Source: Agapetus fuscipes (taxonomy: Eukaryota > Arthropoda > Insecta > Trichoptera > Glossosomatidae). Taken from it: DNA of 64,000 nucleotides. The DNA lies in contig OX637343.1 in the NCBI GenBank assembly GCA_951799405.1, positions 17,586,524 through 17,650,523 of the forward strand, in the 5' to 3' direction. This document shows, piece by piece, positions 11,224 through 21,791 of this stretch (its first letter is position 1; every line of letters starts with the position of its first letter). Under the pieces are notes generated by a model. It searched no databases, was not told the DNA's origin, and worked only from the letters and a program-made list of their open reading frames with translations. The translations under genes were made by a program, and so were the position numbers.

Positions 11224-11698
11224 TGACCGGTCCGTAGTCTGGTGGTTAGTGCTTCTGCCTCGTAAATACAAGGTTGGGGGTTCAAATCCCGAACGGAGAA
11301 CAAAATATATACCATTTATGTTTTCAAATATGCTCTTCGCTCGGTAAAAAAATCATATTCTACCGTTACCAAAGACCGGTCACTAAAGGTCCATCCAGAT
11401 TTACAGCAATTGGATCTTGCTTGAGAATTGACGCTTTCTACAGCGACGTCCAAGCTCGCAGAAGGCTCTTGAGGTGTGATTCACACAAAAACAGCGCTCA
11501 CTAAATAAGTCATCCTAATATTATTATTATATTATAAAGATCGGTAACAAAAGGTCCATCCAGCCTTACAGCAATTGGATCTTGCTTGAGAATTGTCTCT
11601 TTCTACAGCGACGTCCAAGCACGCAGAGGTCTCTTAAGGAGTGATTCACACAAAAACAGCACTTACGAAATAAATCATCCTAATATTATTATTATTTT
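11224..11698 (+). mobile_element. S1 SINE followed by a headless S1 copy
   Basis: A complete short-tail S1 (11224-11535) is followed directly by a second S1 that lacks its tRNA-like head (11536-11698). Both end CTAATATTATTATTA. The S1 head reads GGTCCGTAGTCTGGTGGTTA. This looks like a partial tandem duplication or a template switch. Confidence 0.8.
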
Positions 11699-12154
11699 AA
11701 ATGTGACAAATCCCAGTCCTTTTTTATATTGATTATTATTTTGTCCCCAAAACGGCCCTGCCTAAGGTCCAAGGTCCGGAAAAAATGACGTCTTTGTATG
11801 AGAGCTCCTTGGGACCCGAACGTAATTTATGATATTTTGGTTTTAAACCTAAACGCGCGCAAAATGCAAGAATAGGAACCATAGACTAAATGCATGGACC
11901 ATAGACTAAAAAGGTCGACCATGGAGGGGCGAAGATTCTATTGTGGCCAGCCCACTATTTATGCGTAGCTCTATTTCCTATTTATATATAGCTCTATTTT
12001 TCTTTATTATACGTGGAAGTGGCTATTGTATTGTATTATTCAATATTGTTGTTGATTTTCTATTTGTCCATGATACATCTCAAATTATCGACAATAGCAA
12101 ATGCACGGAAATGATTGGGTGCTTTTATTTATCTATGATAATCTATAAACCAAT
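11699..12154. other. Unassigned stretch
   Basis: Anonymous DNA with no supported feature. Confidence 0.5.
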
Positions 12155-12345
12155 TTGCTAAGATGTGTAAACATTTAAGATTCATAATTTATATTAAATG
12201 CATGCTCACAAATAGACGTGTGTAAGTTCACGCTTAGAAATGATGCATGTGTACTTACAAATCGAAATCTATAATCTAAGTTGCAAGGATACATTCATTT
12301 AAAGCTCTCAAATGCATGCCCGCAAACAAACACGTGTAATTCGCG
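12155..12345 (-). repeat. Two R1c/d tail fragments
   Basis: Two pieces in the same orientation (12155-12255 and 12268-12345) keep R1 3' sequence (GCATGCTCACAAATAGAC; GCATGCCCGCAAACAAACAC). The second is cut off by S1. Confidence 0.65.
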
Positions 12346-12348
12346 ATA

Positions 12349-12598
12349 ACGTAAATGGAACGTTGTGGGTTCGAATCCCGGCAAAGCACAAAAAATATAA
12401 CATTTATATTTTCAAATATGCTATTCGCTGGGTTGAAAAATTCTTAAAACCTTTACCAAAAAACCGGTCACTAAAAGGTCCATCCAGCCTTACAGCAACC
12501 GGGGCTTGCTTAAGTATTAGCGCCTTGTATCGACGACCAAGCTCGTAAAGAACACCTTTGCAGCACTACAACAAGTGTCATAGAACCATAATCTAATC
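12349..12598 (+). mobile_element. S1L SINE, 5'-truncated
   Basis: It begins inside the tRNA-like head (B box GGTTCGAATCC) and extends into the long-type tail (TTTGCAGCACTACAACAAGTG), where it stops. It interrupts R1 sequence on its left. Confidence 0.7.
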
Positions 12599-12884
12599 TT
12601 ATCTAATCTAAGTCGCCAAGATATCGCTGCCTTAGTTCTTGTTTATCGTATACGCCTTGGAGAAAATTTTACATGAACAATGTTTGCATGTGTACTGGAC
12701 CAATGTGTCTTATGAAAACAAGAAATTTATTTTAAAAATATTTAAAAGAACTCTCACATTATCGAGTTTTACGGATTTTCTTAGCTCAGATTGTGTAGAA
12801 TTTGATTCATAAGACAACTGCATGAAAAAGTCATATTTGACAAGATTGGCGGATACGGTAAACAAGAACTGGGGGAGCGATATG

Positions 12885-13406
12885 TTACATTGGAAATTCA
12901 CATAACATGCATTTTCACAACCAGACACGTAGGTACAAGTTCGCGCTTGCACATGCCGCATGTGAACCTACAACATAAAAACCAAATCTCAAATGGACAA
13001 CACCTTCTCTCAGGGGTCAGTCTCCCCTCCACTGACCCACGCCCTGTATATCCATCCCATCCGGGGATGTGTCACAGGACTCGCATGCAAAAGTTATGTG
13101 AGATGCGAGTGGCAGAAGGCCCTCCCGTGAAGCTACACTTTCCCAAGTGTTTACACAAAGCAAAGGAGGCTCAGAAATCACTGAAAGATTATAGCCGTGA
13201 GAGTTTAGGGCTCGAGGATTTTAAATTAATTTCTCAAATGGACATACACCCTGCAACTCTTGTCGTCCTTCCCTGAGACAGGGGTGAGATTAGCAAAGTG
13301 AACCATTTTTACAGCATGGGTGGTCAGCCGCAGCCTCTGAAGTAGACGCCCTAGAGTCTCTGAAATCTAGGGAGTCTACCGCACAGGCGTCATACCAACC
13401 TTATAA
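12885..13406 (-). repeat. R1a unit split by two insertions
   Basis: R1a is complete when 13000-13231 and 13325-13385 are left out. The first insert is flanked by a 13-bp duplication. The second is a piece of S1L tail (CCCTAGAGTCTCTGAAATCT) lying between GGTCAGCCGCA and TCATACCAACC. Confidence 0.8.
13000..13231. mobile_element. 232-bp retroposed sequence of unknown origin
   Basis: The insert sits in R1a between two copies of TCTCAAATGGACA (12987-12999 and 13232-13244), a duplication length typical of LINE-driven insertion. One plus-strand frame stays open across it (MCHRTRMQKLCEMRVAEGPP in part), but I recognise no family. It lacks a poly-A tail, and nothing similar is seen elsewhere in the window. 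Confidence 0.65.
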
Positions 13407-13721
13407 TACTTTTATTAGACCAACTGTCTTTATTTTGAATATTGTTCATACAAAATATGTAATATCTTCATACATTTTGTATAGAATATTGAGGTATCCT
13501 TTGTACAGAGCCGCAAGGAGGTACTTGAACTGAATTGATTTCGAGGACAGGGCCAGATTAGTATGGGCCATTGGATGTCAATGCACAAGGGCCCAATGTA
13601 ACGTTTTATTAGCCCCTCACTCCACCCCTGAGCTCATTGTGAGTTTTTTTTTCATTCAATATTATTTATTGAATATTTGTAAACATATATCTAAGTAAAT
13701 AGTTATAGCTACTAAGTTACA
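13407..13721. other. Unassigned stretch with hAT-like end
   Basis: CAGGGCCAGATTAGTATGGG near 13555 resembles the termini of some hAT-family elements. The matching end was not found. Otherwise anonymous. Confidence 0.3.
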
Positions 13722-14020
13722 TATACCGAGTAACTTCTTGCTGCGTTATCTAAGGAGGGGGTCGCATGTGGCGAGTTGAACCTATTTATTTTTACAGGTA
13801 AGGGGGCCGGCCTAACGCCAACCACTTCAATGAAATGGGGAGATTTCCCAGCTTCCGTGGGCGCTGGTACTCATTTCTTGTGAGGGCTGAGTAAACCTTG
13901 CCGGAATTTTATTTTGGGGCTTAAAATAAACTTAAAATAACACCCGCGGTGGGATTCGAACCTGAGCTCACGGCATGGAATGCAAGCACTCTACTAACTG
14001 AGCTATCGACCGAACTGAAT
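13722..14020 (-). mobile_element. S2 SINE
   Basis: A nearly full-length S2 on the minus strand. The tRNA-like head (GGTCGATAGCTCAGTTAGTA) is at 13975-14015, and the tail near 13725 reads AACTTAGTAGCTATAAC-like. A short duplication of the ATAAACTTAAAATAA segment lies near 13920. Confidence 0.8.
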
Positions 14021-14067
14021 CGAGTGAATATTTACAAAAATAAAGGTAGGTAAATACAAATACATAC

Positions 14068-14622
14068 ATCGGTCCATAGTCTAGTGGTTTACACCTCTGA
14101 CTCGTAAATGGAAGGTTGTGGGTTCGAATCCCGGCGGAGCACAAAAATATGCCATTTTTATTTTCAAATTTGCTCTTCGCTGGGTTGAAAACTTCATGAA
14201 CCTTTACCAATTGGACCGGTCACCAAAGGTCCATCCAGCCTTACAGCAACTGGATCTTGCTTGAGAGTTGGCGCTTTGTAGTGACGACCAAGTTCGTAAA
14301 AAGTCCGGTCGATAGCTTAGTTGGTAGAATGCTTGCATTCTACACTGAGATTGAGGGTTCGATCACCACCGAGGGTGTCAGAAATGATTTCCTATTTCGG
14401 TGTTTATTTCAAGCCCAAAATACCGGCAAGGTTTATTCAGCTTTACTAGCCCCCTCGGGAGCTGGGAAACCCCCACTTCAACTAAAGTGGTTGGTGTAAG
14501 GCCTTTCCCCTTACCCGTAAAAATAAATAGGTCCCGAATCGCCTCATGTGACCACTTCGGGGATAACGCAGGCAAGAAGTTACACTATAAGTGTAGCTTA
14601 GTTGCGTTTTAGTTGCGTTTAT
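14068..14622 (+). mobile_element. S1-S2 dimeric SINE
   Basis: S1 (14068-14303) runs straight into S2 (14304-14622) through the junction AAGTTCGTAAAAAGTCCGGT. The same junction occurs at about seven other loci. S2 ends GTGTAGCTTAGTTGCG. Two tRNA-like heads (B boxes GGTTCGAATCC and GGTTCGATCAC) are present in series. Confidence 0.85.
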
Positions 14623-14626
14623 TAGC

Positions 14627-15063
14627 TATAACTCTGGATGATATGAAAGGAGTACCTATGTAAGGACCGAAAAAAATGGCGGCTGTACTGTAATGTAGGC
14701 GGCTAAGGCAAAGGCTTTGAAGTTTTCAATTTTCGTTTTTTATAGATTTTGGTCTTATTGTTTTTGATAATTGTAGGTAGGTATGTTTGTTTTATACAAC
14801 TGGATGTAATTAATTGTTTGTATTCCTTGAATTATAGGTTGATATGAGGCTGACCACCCATACTGTAAAAACATGGTTCACTTTGCCAATCTCACCTTGT
14901 AGGGAAGGTCGGCAAGAGTTGCAGGGCTTATGTTCATTTGAGGTTTGGATTTTATTTGTAAGCACACATCCAGCATTTGTAAGTCCAAACTACACGTGTT
15001 TGTTTGTGGGCATGCATTTGAAATGAGATTTATATGTTAATATATCTTTGCAACTAAGATTAT
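14627..15063 (+). mobile_element. RTE-A LINE 3' end with R1c tail
   Basis: It starts in the C-terminal codons (ACTCTGGATGATATGAAAGG, decayed) and passes through about 120 bp of UTR into a complete R1c unit ending GCAACTAAGATTATAGA. Confidence 0.8.
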
Positions 15064-15065
15064 AG

Positions 15066-15280
15066 ATGTCATAGGTTCGCAAGCGACATGTGCAAGCGCG
15101 AACTTTTACGGGTCTGCTTCCTAAGTAACCTTTTAGGTTTTAAAAAGGTTACAAAAAGGTTCCAGAACCTTTTTAAACTTTTTGTAACCTTTTTAAAACC
15201 TAAAAGGTTACTTGGGTTGTGAGAATGCATATAATATGAATCCCTAATATTGCATAGGTACTTCTGCAGCTTAGATAAGG
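15066..15280 (+). repeat. R1a 3' half with hairpin insertion
   Basis: R1a begins at CATAGGTTCGCAAGCGACAT and resumes after a 97-bp hairpin (15120-15216), ending TTCTGCAGCTTAGAT. Confidence 0.75.
15120..15216. mobile_element. 97-bp palindromic MITE in R1a
   Basis: Two near-perfect complementary arms of about 43 bp (beginning CCTAAGTAACCTTTTAGG) surround a tiny loop. A TT dinucleotide appears on both sides (15118-15119 and 15217-15218), consistent with a 2-bp target duplication. Confidence 0.7.
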
Positions 15281-15554
15281 TTATTTGATTTATTGAATTT
15301 GAATATTTTGAGATGTTTAAAAATGTGACCAACGTATGAAATTGGATACACAAAAGATGAAGCTATCACAAAGAGATAAAAACAAAACAATGTCCAAGTG
15401 ACAAAACACAGTAGTTATTAAAAAAGAGATTTGTGTTTTCTGAAATGGGATCCCTTGTCTGAAAAAGTGTCAAGTGACGCCACTGGAATAAACAAGTTGA
15501 CAGATCAACATGTTAAAAATGACGGTTTTAACGCGATTTACGATAGGATAGAAT

Positions 15555-15885
15555 TCCTAACTAATAGGTTAGTATGAGGCTGACAGCCACGCTGTAAAAC
15601 TTGCTTAACTTTGCCGATGCCGCAATAGTGGCTCTTGAGGTGTGATACACACAAAAACAGCGCTCACCAAATAAATTGGCCTAATTTCAATATTATTATT
15701 CGCACTTACAAATACTGAATGTGTAGTGTGTACTTACAAATTAAATCCAAACCTCAAATGAGCATAAACCCGGCAACTTTTACGGACTTTCCCTGACACA
15801 GGGATGACATTGGAAAAATGAAACATTTTTTACAGTAGGTATGGTTGGTCAGCCACATACCAACCTATAAGTCAAGGAATACAAA
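15555..15885. repeat. Mosaic of R1 and S1 fragments
   Basis: It holds an R1 left end on plus (15555-15625), an S1 short tail on plus (15627-15693, GCGCTCACCAAATAAAT), and an R1c left two-thirds on minus (15694-15885). Confidence 0.7.
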
Positions 15886-15933
15886 TAATAAATAACATTT
15901 GATTACATTATAAACAACAGTCCAACAAATAAT

Positions 15934-16262
15934 CCGGTCGATAGCACAGTTGGTAGAGTGCTTGCATTCCATGCCGAAAGCTCGGGTTCGAATCCCACCG
16001 ACGGTGTCAGAAATGATTTCCCGTTTCGGTGTTTATTTCAAACCCCAAAATAAAATACCGGCAAGGTTTACTTCAGCCTTCACAAGAAATGAGTACCAGC
16101 ACTCTCGGGAGCTGGGAAACCTCCACTTCAACTGAAGTGGTTGGCGTAAGGCCGGTCCCTTTACCTGTAAAAATAAATAGGTTCAACTCGCCACATGCGA
16201 CCCCTTCGGGGATGACGCGGCTAGAAGTTACACTATATGTGTAGCTTAGTTGCGTTGCGTTA
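15934..16262 (+). mobile_element. S2 SINE, full length
   Basis: The head reads CCGGTCGATAGCACAGTTGG with B box GGTTCGAATCC. The body (TTTCCCGTTTCGGTGTTTAT) and the tail GTGTAGCTTAGTTGCG are intact. It has no S1 partner here. Confidence 0.85.
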
Positions 16263-16598
16263 ACAACACCTTAAAAATAAATCCATACAAAAAAGTAAAT
16301 ACATACCCATACCAAAACCCAAATCTCAAATGAACATATAAGTACACCCTGCTACTCTTGCCGGCCAAGATTTGTCTAAAGTATCTACGTAAAGTATGTT
16401 CTTATTTTTGTAAAGCTACGTTAACCTTATTGGTACTGAAACCTTGATAAGAAGAAATAAAACAAGCAAAGAAAAGCATTTTCAAAGTCATGGCCTTCGT
16501 TTAGAAAATCGACGTTCAACTATAGTTTATTATCGATTCCACACATAGGTATACAAATTCTGCAGTTTAAAAAACATACAATCATAAGAACATACAAC
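16263..16598. other. Mostly unassigned; R1 scrap
   Basis: A 55-bp R1 left-half piece on the minus strand lies at 16312-16366. The rest is anonymous. Confidence 0.45.
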
Positions 16599-16752
16599 CG
16601 GTTCGTAGTCCAGGTGGTAACACTTCGGATTCGTAACTGGAAGGTTGTGGGTTCGAATCCCGGCGGAGCACAAAAAATATACCAATTTATATTTTCAAAT
16701 TTGCTCTTCGCTGGGTTGAAAAATTCATAAACCTTTACCAAAGACCGGTTTT
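16599..16752 (+). mobile_element. S1 SINE, 3'-truncated
   Basis: The tRNA-like head with B box GGTTCGAATCC and the first half of the body are present. The copy stops after ACCTTTACCAAAGACCGGTT. Confidence 0.75.
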
Positions 16753-17122
16753 ATTCACCAAATCTGCATACCTACAAATATTGTAAAGGATGCTAGTTGC
16801 TTTTGGTGGCGCGACGGGAAAATAGATTTTTCCAATATAACAAGAAACCTCCAAGCGACGATCTTTTTCCTGGCGTCGGAAAAATATCTCTTGTTAATTT
16901 TTTTTATCAAAAAGCAGTTGTTTCTTTAAATGTTGTAACCAAAGCTAACCGACATATTGTTCGTCATTGCTGTCATTAACATTTGCAAATCCAGTGTAGG
17001 TATCAATTTTTAACAAAAACCAAAAATCAGTCTTAAACCTACTATTTGTATTTGATCAAAAATTTATATTTTTTATGAATAAGAAGGGAAAACTAATCCT
17101 TGTGGGAACATATTCTTCATGC
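16753..17122. other. Unassigned stretch in the opa intron
   Basis: No supported feature. Confidence 0.45.
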
Positions 17123-17330
17123 ATTCATGCATTTTCACAACCAAACATGTACAAGTTCGCGCTTGCACATGCCGCATGTGAACCTACAACATAAAAACCA
17201 AATCTCAAATGGACATACACCCTGCAACTCTTGCCGTCCTTCCCTGAGATAGGGGTGACATTGGCAAAGTGAAACCATTTTTACAGCATGGGTGGTCAGC
17301 CGCATACCAACCTATAAGTCAAGGAACAAG
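17123..17330 (-). repeat. R1a unit, 3' end trimmed
   Basis: It runs from the common 5' boundary (TTCCTTGACTTATAGG) to the TGTGAAAATGCATG segment. It faces the R1c at 17350. Confidence 0.8.
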
Positions 17331-17349
17331 TTCGCTATATAAATTATTA

Positions 17350-17623
17350 TTACTATTATTCCTTGACTTATAGGTTGGTATGAGGCTGACAACCCATACT
17401 GTAAAAAATGGTTCACTTTGCCAGTGTCACCCCTGTTTCAGGGAAGGTCGGCAAAATTTGTGGGGCTTATGTTCATTTGAGGTTTGAATTTTATTTGTTA
17501 GTACACAATCAGCATTTGTAAGCGCGAACTACACGTGTTTGTTTGTGGGCATACATCTGAGAGCTTTAAATGAATATATCCTTGCAACTTAGATTATAGA
17601 TTATTATAGATTATAGATATTGT
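17350..17623 (+). repeat. R1c unit, complete
   Basis: It starts at the common boundary and ends in TTATAGATTATTATAGATTA. It sits about 240 bp into the opa intron and forms a head-to-head inverted pair with 17123-17330, only 19 bp apart. Confidence 0.8.
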
Positions 17624-17851
17624 TCGCAATTAAAGAATCATTTTAATAAATAAATCTAATATGAATGACAAAGAATCAGATTTTTTTATTTTTTATTTTA
17701 ATTGTTTTCTCGTTTATTCTTTGTGTAAGTTTTTGGTGTGTCTTTCCACCTACCGCTGTTTAAATACACAAAAAAGACAAGTTGATAATAAATAAACATT
17801 CATAGAAAGAATAGGGCTTTATGAAAAGAAGGATCTATTAAAAATATGAGC

Positions 17852-17866
17852 TTGGACTAACCTGTA
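17852..17866 (-). other. opa: Splice donor of the opa exon
   Basis: The minus strand reads ACAG then GTTAGT. The exon ends after the first base of a glycine codon (phase 1). The same Zic finger-3/4 linker position (THTG before EKPF) is the reason to place the junction here; the frame would otherwise stop at TAG three bases on. Confidence 0.8.
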
Positions 17867-18660
17867 TGCGTCCTCTTGTGAATCTTCAAGTTCTCAGATC
17901 TAGCAAACACCTTCCCGCATCCAGGAAAAGGGCAAGGAAACGGCTTCTCTCCAGTGTGGACCCTGATGTGGTTCACCAGCTTGTACTTGGCCTTGAAGGG
18001 CCTTCCATTCCTCGAACAACCCTGCCAGCAGCACGCATGCGTAGTGCACTCAGGCCCTCCCACATGCTCCACAGTCAGATGCGTCACTATCTCATGCATC
18101 GATCCAAAATTCTTTCCACACTGCTTCCTGGGAAGCGGCTGGTCAGGTTCCACCCAAAGACACTGCATCTCTTGCTTCACAGGCTGCCGCATGTATCTAA
18201 AGAACGCACCATGCGCTGCTGTGGTAGGATGACCTCCCAATCCAGGGATGTGATGAGACATGGCAGAGAATTGATGATGGTGCGGAGTGGTTTGATGGTA
18301 GTGAGGCTCTGAAGCTCTCCAATCCATTCCTAGCCTCATTTGGTGGTGGTGATTGAAGTGATGGTTTCCTAATGCTTGATGATGGTGGTTTAAAGTTTGG
18401 TGGTCGTGTAAAGGAGGTGGGAAGATGACTCCTTCTGACGTGTTTGTTTGCGTCATGAAATCATCTCTTCGGAGCAAGAAATCTCTTGTTGCGTAGCCTG
18501 GATGTGGGTTGAGATGGTGGTAGGTGTTGGTCTGGGAATGTGGGATGGAATGGGGATGAGGATGGGCATGATGAGGCTCAGAAATTTGCGGTTGTGGAGG
18601 AGACATCTTCAGGCCGTATGTAGCAAGGTGTGCGTGGGAGGAGTCGATGAATGCATTCAT
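17862..18660 (-). CDS. opa: odd-paired (Zic-family) zinc-finger protein, 5' coding exon
   Basis: Opa/Zic proteins are nuclear C2H2 zinc-finger transcription factors; in Drosophila, opa is a pair-rule and timing factor. The exon encodes 266 residues plus one base. It starts [20 protein letters not shown], the family N-terminus. The ZOC motif (ATRDFLLRR) is at residues 57-65. Histidine-rich tracts lie at 29-54 and 84-137. Finger 1 uses C167, C181, H194 and H199; finger 2 uses C210, C215, H231 and H235; finger 3 uses C243, C248, H261 and H265, with HTGEKPF linkers. Fingers 4 and 5 and the C-terminus are absent: the exon stops at a donor after THTG, and no matching exon lies at lower coordinates, so the intron exceeds 17.8 kb. 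The start ATG has A at -3. No frameshift or missing zinc ligand is seen. The family is certain; orthology to opa is very likely because insects usually carry one main Zic gene. Confidence 0.95.
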
Positions 18661-18692
18661 GATGGAATGAAATACACTGATTTGACACTCAT
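18657..18692 (-). promoter_or_regulatory. Upstream ORF overlapping the opa start codon
   Basis: If the 5' UTR covers this region, an ATG at 18692 (context ACAATGA) opens an 11-codon ORF whose TGA overlaps the opa ATG as ATGA. Such overlap can lower or couple initiation at the main start. Transcription through it is assumed, not shown. Confidence 0.45.
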
Positions 18693-19712
18693 TGTTAAAA
18701 GAAACAAAAAAAAAACACTAAATTATCCAATTATTTGAAACACAAAACCACTGTTGAATTAAGAGTTTTTATCCCGATAAAACAATGTTTAAACACTTTT
18801 TTATTTTAATTGTTTAAGTTCAAAAGAAAAAAACACACAAATTATTAAAAACAATGTTGATATCACTTAATTATGAATGCTTTTCTAAGTACGAAAATCT
18901 TTTTATTTATAAAGAAAAGTGTCAAAAATAAAGTAAAATAGTTTACACACTAAAAAGTTCACATTTTTTTTACGTAGTAAATTCTAGAATATAAAATTTA
19001 TATTGTTAACTTTATCAGTCAGTAAAACACATATTTTTTATTGTACAGTCTTTTCACAATCTCGTTTTGTTCCGCGTATGGCAACTGTCAAAATTCAAAT
19101 GACCAGACTGGATAGATTCCAGATTTTTGGAAAGAATATTACAATAGGTATCCTCGGGGTCCAAAAGACCATCAAGTGGGCCTTAAATTACCTTCGACAC
19201 ATGGCACAAAGGACGTTACATCATTTTTCAAAAATCTCTTCTCTCCAAACCACATTTTATATTTATTTGAAAGTCTCACACACAATTGGAAATCACTGAA
19301 TTGTCTATTTTTACACTTTTGTCATTCACAGTCATTGTTTATTTTATTTTATTTTATTTTATTCTCTGTTTAAAACAAAAAGAAGAATGTTTAAAAGCCA
19401 TAAAACTTTAAATTTTTTGACTTACAAATGTTTTTCAAAATCATTTGTAGAGCTTTTATACAAGAGACGAACATCTCATAAAGGCAAAATAGTCTGTAAG
19501 GTAGGCTTAATATGGTAAAAAATGCATTTTACCCTTAATTGAACTTTATGGTTCAATTCGAGTCATTGTTGGAACTAAAATAAATTTCTGAGAGTTATTT
19601 TAATTAAGGGCAAAGATAAACTTTTTATTCTGAAATGTATTTGTTTCTAACCAGTTAATTGTGTCACCAAGTAGGTAGTAGGTAAGAAGAATCCTTCTCA
19701 ATTTGACAATCT
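18693..19712. other. opa upstream region, no repeats seen
   Basis: About 1 kb of AT-rich DNA free of the window's repeat families, which is unusual here. On the minus strand TATAAATA (18904-18911) lies about 245 bp before the opa ATG; in such AT-rich DNA this is weak evidence for a proximal promoter. A short TTTTA array lies at 19337-19362. Confidence 0.4.
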
Positions 19713-20118
19713 ATAATCTAAGTTGCAAGAGTTTTTTCAATTAAGGATACTTATTAAATGCATATCCACAAGCAGACACGTGTAAGTTCGTCCGTCAGTT
19801 TGACATACAAAATAAAAACCCAGATCTCAAATGAACACAAACCCTGCAACTCTTGCCGCCCTTTCCTGAAACAAGGGTGATATTTGCATAGAGAGACATT
19901 TTTTTAAGTAAAGATAGTCAGCCTCATATCAACTTATTAGTCAATGAAATCTATCTTTAATCTATAATCTAAGTTGCAAGAATATAATATTCATTCAAAG
20001 CTCTCAGATGTATGTATGCCCACAAACAAACACGTGTAGTTCGCGCTTACAAATGCTGATTGTGTACTTACAAATAAAATCCAAACCTCAAATGAACATA
20101 AGCCCTGCAACTCTTGCC
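19713..20118 (-). repeat. Two R1 units in the same orientation
   Basis: A nearly full R1 (19713-19955, with a shortened centre) is followed by an R1c 3' two-thirds (19962-20118). Both have tails of the TTATAGATTA type. Confidence 0.75.
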
Positions 20119-20812
20119 TAAATAATAAAAATAATTCAAGTTGAGTTGGTGCCTGAATGAGATTTAGTCTATGACTGATCCTAAAAATGTTATTCACGCA
20201 TAGCAAAACCATGGCTTATCCGCAGCCTAAGTGAATTTTTCAAACAAACAAAAACGATTGTCTAAGTTCATATATGAATCAAATCTACATTAAATAGCAC
20301 TGTACATAGGTATATATTTATAAAGTTTTAATTTTTAATTCTTATTGTCAAAATTGACTCACGCTTTTAATTTTGACATTAGAAGGAAACTAGCAGATTG
20401 TCAACGTCGGGGATACCTAACAATACAAAAAAGGAGATCTCTTTTTGGGTAGGTACTTACATAAAAAAAATCGTCCTTATTTCAAAAAACTTTTAAACGT
20501 CTAAACAATAAAAAAATGCAAAAAAAAAACTTAACAAGCAATAAATCTATTTCTAAACAGTTTTTTTGTACTTTTTGTAAAGATTTTAAACAAAAAAAGC
20601 AACTATTGCCATAATAGGATTTAGTTTTAAGGCGATTTCTCTGGCATTTCGGTCTATTGTAGTGCTATAGACCCCCGAATGATGGACTGACGTTTCTGAG
20701 ACGGTCTGAACTCATGCTTGGATGATTTTCCTTTGTGGCACGGAAAGGGTTAACATCTTATGAGATTTGCCAGTTTTTCTGATTTTTAATCTTATCAGGG
20801 TTATTCACAAAC
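20119..20812. other. Unassigned AT-rich stretch
   Basis: No supported feature up to the target duplication of the LINE at 20824. Confidence 0.5.
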
Positions 20813-20823
20813 GTATCTTTCTA

Positions 20824-21231
20824 TATACAAGACCTGCGTTAGACCGATAATGATATACGGTATCGAAACCAGAGCCGACACCACGAGAACGAAGAGTCTC
20901 CTACGAACCACCGAAATGAAAACTCTCCGCCCTATCGCAGGATTGACCATGCGAGACAGAATACGAAATTCCGAAATTCGGAGGATCTGTGATGTCGAGG
21001 ATGTCGTGCGATGGGGTAGAAACAGAAGACGTTACTGGAGAGATCACGTCGAAAGAATGGATCCGGTGAGAATGGTGAAAATAGCGGCAGACGAGATACC
21101 ATCAACCAGCAGACCCCCTGGACGACCACCAAAGAGGTGGAAGGACAGCTGGACATCCGCGTCCCAGGAGTGAACCCAAGAATAATTAGGACCTAGTCCT
21201 AAAACAAGCTGAAGAAGAAGAAGAAGAAGAA
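20824..21231 (+). mobile_element. RTE-like LINE 3' end (LINE-C) with 11-bp TSD
   Basis: The fragment encodes a LINE C-terminus: MIYGIETRADTTRTKSLLRT, then MRDRIRNSEIRRICDVED, WRDHVERMD and GRPPKRWKDSW, a layout common at the end of insect RTE-type ORFs. The element ends in GAA repeats. GTATCTTTCTA flanks both sides (20813-20823 and 21232-21242), marking a clean 5'-truncated insertion. Confidence 0.85.
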
Positions 21232-21604
21232 GTATCTTTCTACCTATTTCTTAAATTAACTCCGAATAACACTGTTTGATATTACCTACAAAAATTATTA
21301 CCTACCTATAATTAGTACCTACATATATAATATTTGTGTTTTGATGTTATTTATTTGATTTTTCGTTAGTGTTTTTACAGATTATTGACAATAAATATGA
21401 ACCCAATGGGTAAGCTAGTAGCAGACACGTGCATAGGATATATGCAAATACATTTCAGAATAAATATTTTCTTTCATTCCTTTAAAATAACTCATTTTAA
21501 ATTGACTGGAGTAGATACCTACTAACAATGGCTCTAATCAAACTTAAACTTTGAATTTTAAATCTGAATATCTAGCATATCTAATGGGTTTCTTATCATT
21601 TATT

Positions 21605-21791
21605 CCTCCTCAGGTGTTAGACCACTCGGACGTCCCAGGATGCGGTGGGCAGACAACGTTGAAGCCGACGCCGAAGTTCTGGGAGTGAGGGGACCATGGA
21701 GGGAAGCAGCACAAGACAGAGAGTCCTGGAGGATTGTGGTGCGGGAGGCCCTGAGCCTTCAAGGCTTATGAGCCGAAAAAAGTAAAGTAAG
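21605..21791 (+). mobile_element. LINE-D 3' end with 11-bp TSD
   Basis: It encodes GRPRMRWADNVEADAEVLGV, then WREAAQDRESWR and a stop, with a tail of AAGTA units. TATCATTTATT flanks both sides (21594-21604 and 21792-21802). A second copy is at 43963-44312. This looks like an RTE-type C-terminus, inferred from the GRPRMRW motif. Confidence 0.8.

Noticed and set aside
14090..14150. tRNA gene calls at S1 and S2 heads
   Set aside because: The heads recur dozens of times with SINE bodies attached and have poor acceptor-stem pairing. They are SINE promoters, not tRNA genes.
17866..18738. ORFs of 92-148 codons on the plus strand opposite opa
   Set aside because: They are antisense shadows of the histidine-rich and zinc-finger coding sequence.
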